From the NCBI RefSeq assembly GCF_001653195.1, contig NZ_JXBB01000055.1, positions 1 through 64,000 of the forward strand: 64,000 nt of DNA, given 5' to 3'. Positions 60,819 to 64,000 of this stretch are shown here, in pieces. The number at the start of each line of letters is the position of its first letter. The first letter of the stretch is position 1. The translations under genes and the position numbers were made by a program. The notes under the pieces were generated by a model, which saw nothing but the letters and a program-made list of their open reading frames with translations, had not been told where the DNA came from and did not search any database. This DNA comes from Hydrogenibacillus schlegelii (GTDB lineage Bacteria; Bacillota; Bacilli; Thermicanales; DSM-22653).

Positions 60819-61931
60819 TTAACGCTTCCCGAAATGTTCGCGGAGCGTCTCCATCCACGCTTCGTTAAAGTCGTCCGCCTGACCCCAGCCGGGCACGACG
60901 TCCTTGAGGTTGGTCATATTGGTGTCGGGTTTGAGCTGCTCCTTTCGGATCAGCTTCGGCTCCAGTTCATAGGTGTCCGGCGTCGGTTCGCCTGCCAGTT
61001 TTTTGGCCAAAAGCCGCATATCCATGATCCCGATCACCTTCGGGTCGACCGCCGCCGTGGCGACCCACGGGCTCCCCGGCTCCCGCATCAGGTTGATGTC
61101 CTGGTTGGAGATGTCGATCGAGATCAGCTTGATGTCCTTGCGCCCTGCTTCTTGCAGCGCCTTGTACGCCCCCTTGGCCATCTCATCCCAGGACGCCCAG
61201 ATGGCATCGACCGATCCCGGCGGGTATTTCGCGAGCACGGCGCCGACCTTGTTCGCGATGTCGCCCTGAACATCCTGGAAGTTGGTCGGCCCGATCGTCT
61301 CCACGGTCTGGATCTTCCCGTCTTCTTCGTACTTTTTGTAGATCTCCTCCCGGCGATCGAGCGGCGGGACGCCGCCGAACCAGAGCTTGATCACGCGCGC
61401 CGGTTTGCGGTCCGGAAAGGCGTCGATGAGCGCTTCCAGGGACAGGGCCGCCAGCATATGGTCGTTCTGAAACGTCGTCGTGACCCCCGGCAGCGTCTCG
61501 CCGTTTTTGTCAATGATCGTATCGAACGTGACGACTTTCATCCCTTTGTCCAGAGCCGGTTTGATCATATCGTACGAATAATCTTTTTTCCCGTGCGAGA
61601 TGATCAGACCGGCGTAATCTTTTTGAATCGCCTGTGCGACGAGATCTTGAAACTTGGCGTCATCGTTTTCAGCGATAAACGTGTCCACCTTAAAGCCGAA
61701 CGCCTCGCCTTCGCTCCGCGCGCCATCGAGGAATTGCTTCGTGTGATCGTCCGACGGCAAATTCCGAATGACGGCGACGCGAATGTTCCCCTGAACCCCT
61801 TCGGGAACCCCTTCGAGCTTGGCCCCTTCGGCCGCTTTCGGCGGCGCCGGATTGGCCGTCTCCTTCGCACCGCACGCCGCCGTCACCAGCAGCACGAGCA
61901 GCGTAAGTAGCATCCATCCGGATCTCCGCAT
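60819..61931 (-). CDS. Periplasmic-binding-type sugar lipoprotein (RbsB/peripla_BP_4 family)
   Basis: A 370-residue lipoprotein that would capture the sugar outside the cell. The signal peptide ends in VTAAC with Cys20 as the lipid site. The mature protein begins with IRVAVIRNLPSDDHTKQFLDGARSE and includes AIQKDYAGLIISHG and a later DAIWASWDEMAKGAYKALQE, typical of family 4 binding proteins. GGAGGGGGAG precedes the ATG at 61931. It is the first gene of the operon, behind a promoter with an inverted repeat. Confidence 0.9.
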   Translation of the reverse strand: MRRSGWMLLTLLVLLVTAACGAKETANPAPPKAAEGAKLEGVPEGVQGNIRVAVIRNLPSDDHTKQFLDGARSEGEAFGFKVDTFIAENDDAKFQDLVAQAIQKDYAGLIISHGKKDYSYDMIKPALDKGMKVVTFDTIIDKNGETLPGVTTTFQNDHMLAALSLEALIDAFPDRKPARVIKLWFGGVPPLDRREEIYKKYEEDGKIQTVETIGPTNFQDVQGDIANKVGAVLAKYPPGSVDAIWASWDEMAKGAYKALQEAGRKDIKLISIDISNQDINLMREPGSPWVATAAVDPKVIGIMDMRLLAKKLAGEPTPDTYELEPKLIRKEQLKPDTNMTNLKDVVPGWGQADDFNEAWMETLREHFGKR

Positions 61932-61969
61932 CCCGCTCCCCCTCCAAATCGATTCGGTCATCAATATTG

Positions 61970-62006
61970 ATAATAAATGAACAACGGAAGTAAAGTCAAG
62001 ACTTCC
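61970..62006 (-). promoter_or_regulatory. Promoter and probable operator of the salvage operon
   Basis: TTGACT (61999-61994), 18 bases, TATTAT (61975-61970). The -35 lies between the arms of GGAAGT-N9-ACTTCC (61986-61991 and 62001-62006), a candidate DeoR operator. A small palindrome TCAATATTGA (61961-61970) touches the -10. The region is much more AT-rich than the window. Confidence 0.6.
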
Positions 62007-62070
62007 AACCGAAATGTCTTGGTTTTTGTTCTGTTTTCCTTTGCTTTTATGCGGCTTTGCGACCGCTTGC

Positions 62071-62098
62071 TTGCGATGGCGTTGTCAACGATTAAAAT
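62071..62098 (+). promoter_or_regulatory. Promoter of the deoR-type regulator
   Basis: TTGCGA (62071-62076), 16 bases, TAAAAT (62093-62098), divergent from the operon promoter. Confidence 0.5.
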
Positions 62099-62136
62099 GA
62101 GGCTGACTTCGACCATGCTGCTTGGGAGTGAAGGCC

Positions 62137-62901
62137 GTGCTTGGCGCCGAACGGAGAAAAAAGATCATGGAGCTTCTCCTGCTTCAGGGCAATGTCGTCG
62201 TCTCTGACCTCAGCAAACGCTTCGGGGTCAGCGAAGAGACGATCCGCCGAGATCTGGAAAGGCTGGAAAAAGAAGGTCTGCTGGTCCGAACCCACGGCGG
62301 GGCATATTTGTCCGAATATGTGACCAAGGAGTATCCCCTCTCTCTCCGAGAAATCTCTTACGTCGAAGAAAAAAAGCAAATGGCCGTGCTGAGCGCGGAA
62401 CTCATCCAGCCCGGCGATACGATCATGCTCGATGCGAGCTCGTCATCGCTTTTCATCGCCCGGCTGATTAAGCGAATGCGGAAAAAAGTAACCGTCATCA
62501 CGAATGCCCTGAAGGTGGAAATCGAGCTCGCCGACCTGGAACCGATCAAGGTGGTGAGCACCGGCGGCACGCTCCGATCGCCCTCGCTGTCTCACGTCGG
62601 TTACGCGGCGACGGAAAGCTTAAAAACGTATTTCGCCGATAAAGCGTTCATCTCGCCGACCGCCGTGCATCCGGAGAAGGGCCTGATGGATTCCAATGAA
62701 TACGAAGGCGAAATTCGCAAAATGATGCTCAGGCAGGCCGAACAGAAAATCCTCGTCGCCGATCACACCAAATTCGGCAAAACGGCGTTTTACCTGATCG
62801 ATCCCCTCGAGCGCATCCAGCTCCTCATCACCGATCGTCCGCCGGCAAAGGAGTTTCGGGACGCCCTGGACCTTCTCGGCATCGCCGTCCGCCACCCCTA
62901 A
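62137..62901 (+). CDS. DeoR family transcriptional regulator
   Basis: A 254-residue regulator. The winged helix-turn-helix at residues 4-60 reads ERRKKIMELLLLQGNVVVSD, then RFGVSEETIRRDLERLEKEG; the C-terminal DeoRC sensor domain (about 75-235) has PGDTIMLDASSSSLFIA and VVSTGGTL, the sugar-phosphate-binding fold. The GTG at 62137 is chosen because it gives the usual DeoR N-terminus; a TTG at 62122 is possible. It is divergent from the transporter-salvage operon and probably represses it, with a phosphorylated pathway sugar as inducer. Confidence 0.92.
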   Translation: MLGAERRKKIMELLLLQGNVVVSDLSKRFGVSEETIRRDLERLEKEGLLVRTHGGAYLSEYVTKEYPLSLREISYVEEKKQMAVLSAELIQPGDTIMLDASSSSLFIARLIKRMRKKVTVITNALKVEIELADLEPIKVVSTGGTLRSPSLSHVGYAATESLKTYFADKAFISPTAVHPEKGLMDSNEYEGEIRKMMLRQAEQKILVADHTKFGKTAFYLIDPLERIQLLITDRPPAKEFRDALDLLGIAVRHP

Positions 62902-62938
62902 AAGACCATCGGCCCGACATCGCCCATGCCGGGCGCAC

Positions 62939-62978
62939 CAAAAAAGCACGGGAACGCCTCGTTCCCGTGCTTTTTTTG
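62939..62978. terminator. Bidirectional terminator between deoR and eno
   Basis: A 12-base perfect stem, 62945-62956 against 62960-62971 (AGCACGGGAACG), with A and T runs on either side. It serves both convergent genes. Confidence 0.92.
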
Positions 62979-63003
62979 CGACTTTAAGGCTTCTCAAGAG
63001 GCT

Positions 63004-64000
<997 letters not shown>

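Overview
The window is strongly GC-rich, yet its gene content and gene order are those of an endospore-forming Bacillales-type Firmicute. Blocks resembling the Bacillus subtilis yui, yut, yun, suf and yus-fad regions follow one another in order. Sporulation or germination genes are present (sleB, yunB, lytH, a 3D-domain protein, possibly a yutH relative). Heme is made by the Gram-positive coproheme route (chdC). Menaquinone appears to come from the futalosine pathway (two MqnE-type radical SAM enzymes). A GC-rich, probably thermophilic spore former of the Hydrogenibacillus or Kyrpidia kind is my inference; nothing in the window proves the species.

Layout. 1-206: the 5' end of a 23S rRNA gene with its own promoter and no 16S gene upstream. 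206-10197 (minus): NAD kinase, a FAH-family enzyme, an RluD-type pseudouridine synthase, an LCP wall protein, a binding-protein-like lipoprotein, SleB, carboxypeptidase Taq and glycerate kinase. 10400-16161: an asparagine-synthetase homologue without its N-terminal cysteine, yuiD, the 3D protein, yuiB, a type II NADH dehydrogenase behind a Rex-like operator, and an ErpA/YutM iron-sulfur carrier. 16346-27852: two MqnE paralogues, yuzB, an NfuA-like scaffold, yutG, yutF, yutE and yutD relatives, lipA, lytH, yunB and yunD. 28192-33413: the sufCDSUB operon. 33612-37199: gcvH, a peroxiredoxin, an ArsR regulator, a YusI reductase and an acyl-CoA thioesterase. 37305-42759: the fadNAE beta-oxidation operon under a near-perfect FadR box. 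42922-46941: an MFS transporter, YvyE, tRNA-Thr, a Nudix hydrolase and ChdC. 47040-54970: the trans-translation and RNA-quality block (tmRNA, rmuC, an RNA uracil methyltransferase, smpB, rnr, est, secG). 55197-62901: a sugar-type ABC importer plus MTR kinase, MTR-1-P isomerase and a FucA-type aldolase, with a divergent DeoR regulator. 63004-64000: the 3' part of enolase.

The most interesting unit is 55197-62901. It looks like a self-contained import and catabolism system for 5-methylthioribose and/or 5-deoxyribose, the sugars left over from SAM-dependent enzymes. The kinase, isomerase and aldolase would form a DHAP shunt giving dihydroxyacetone phosphate and an aldehyde. The radical SAM enzymes in this same window (MqnE paralogues, LipA) illustrate the metabolism that makes such salvage useful. 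Other noteworthy points are the unlinked 23S gene, the MqnE duplication, the cysteine-less asparagine-synthetase homologue, a promoter-plus-terminator leader ahead of yuiD, and several well-defined operators.
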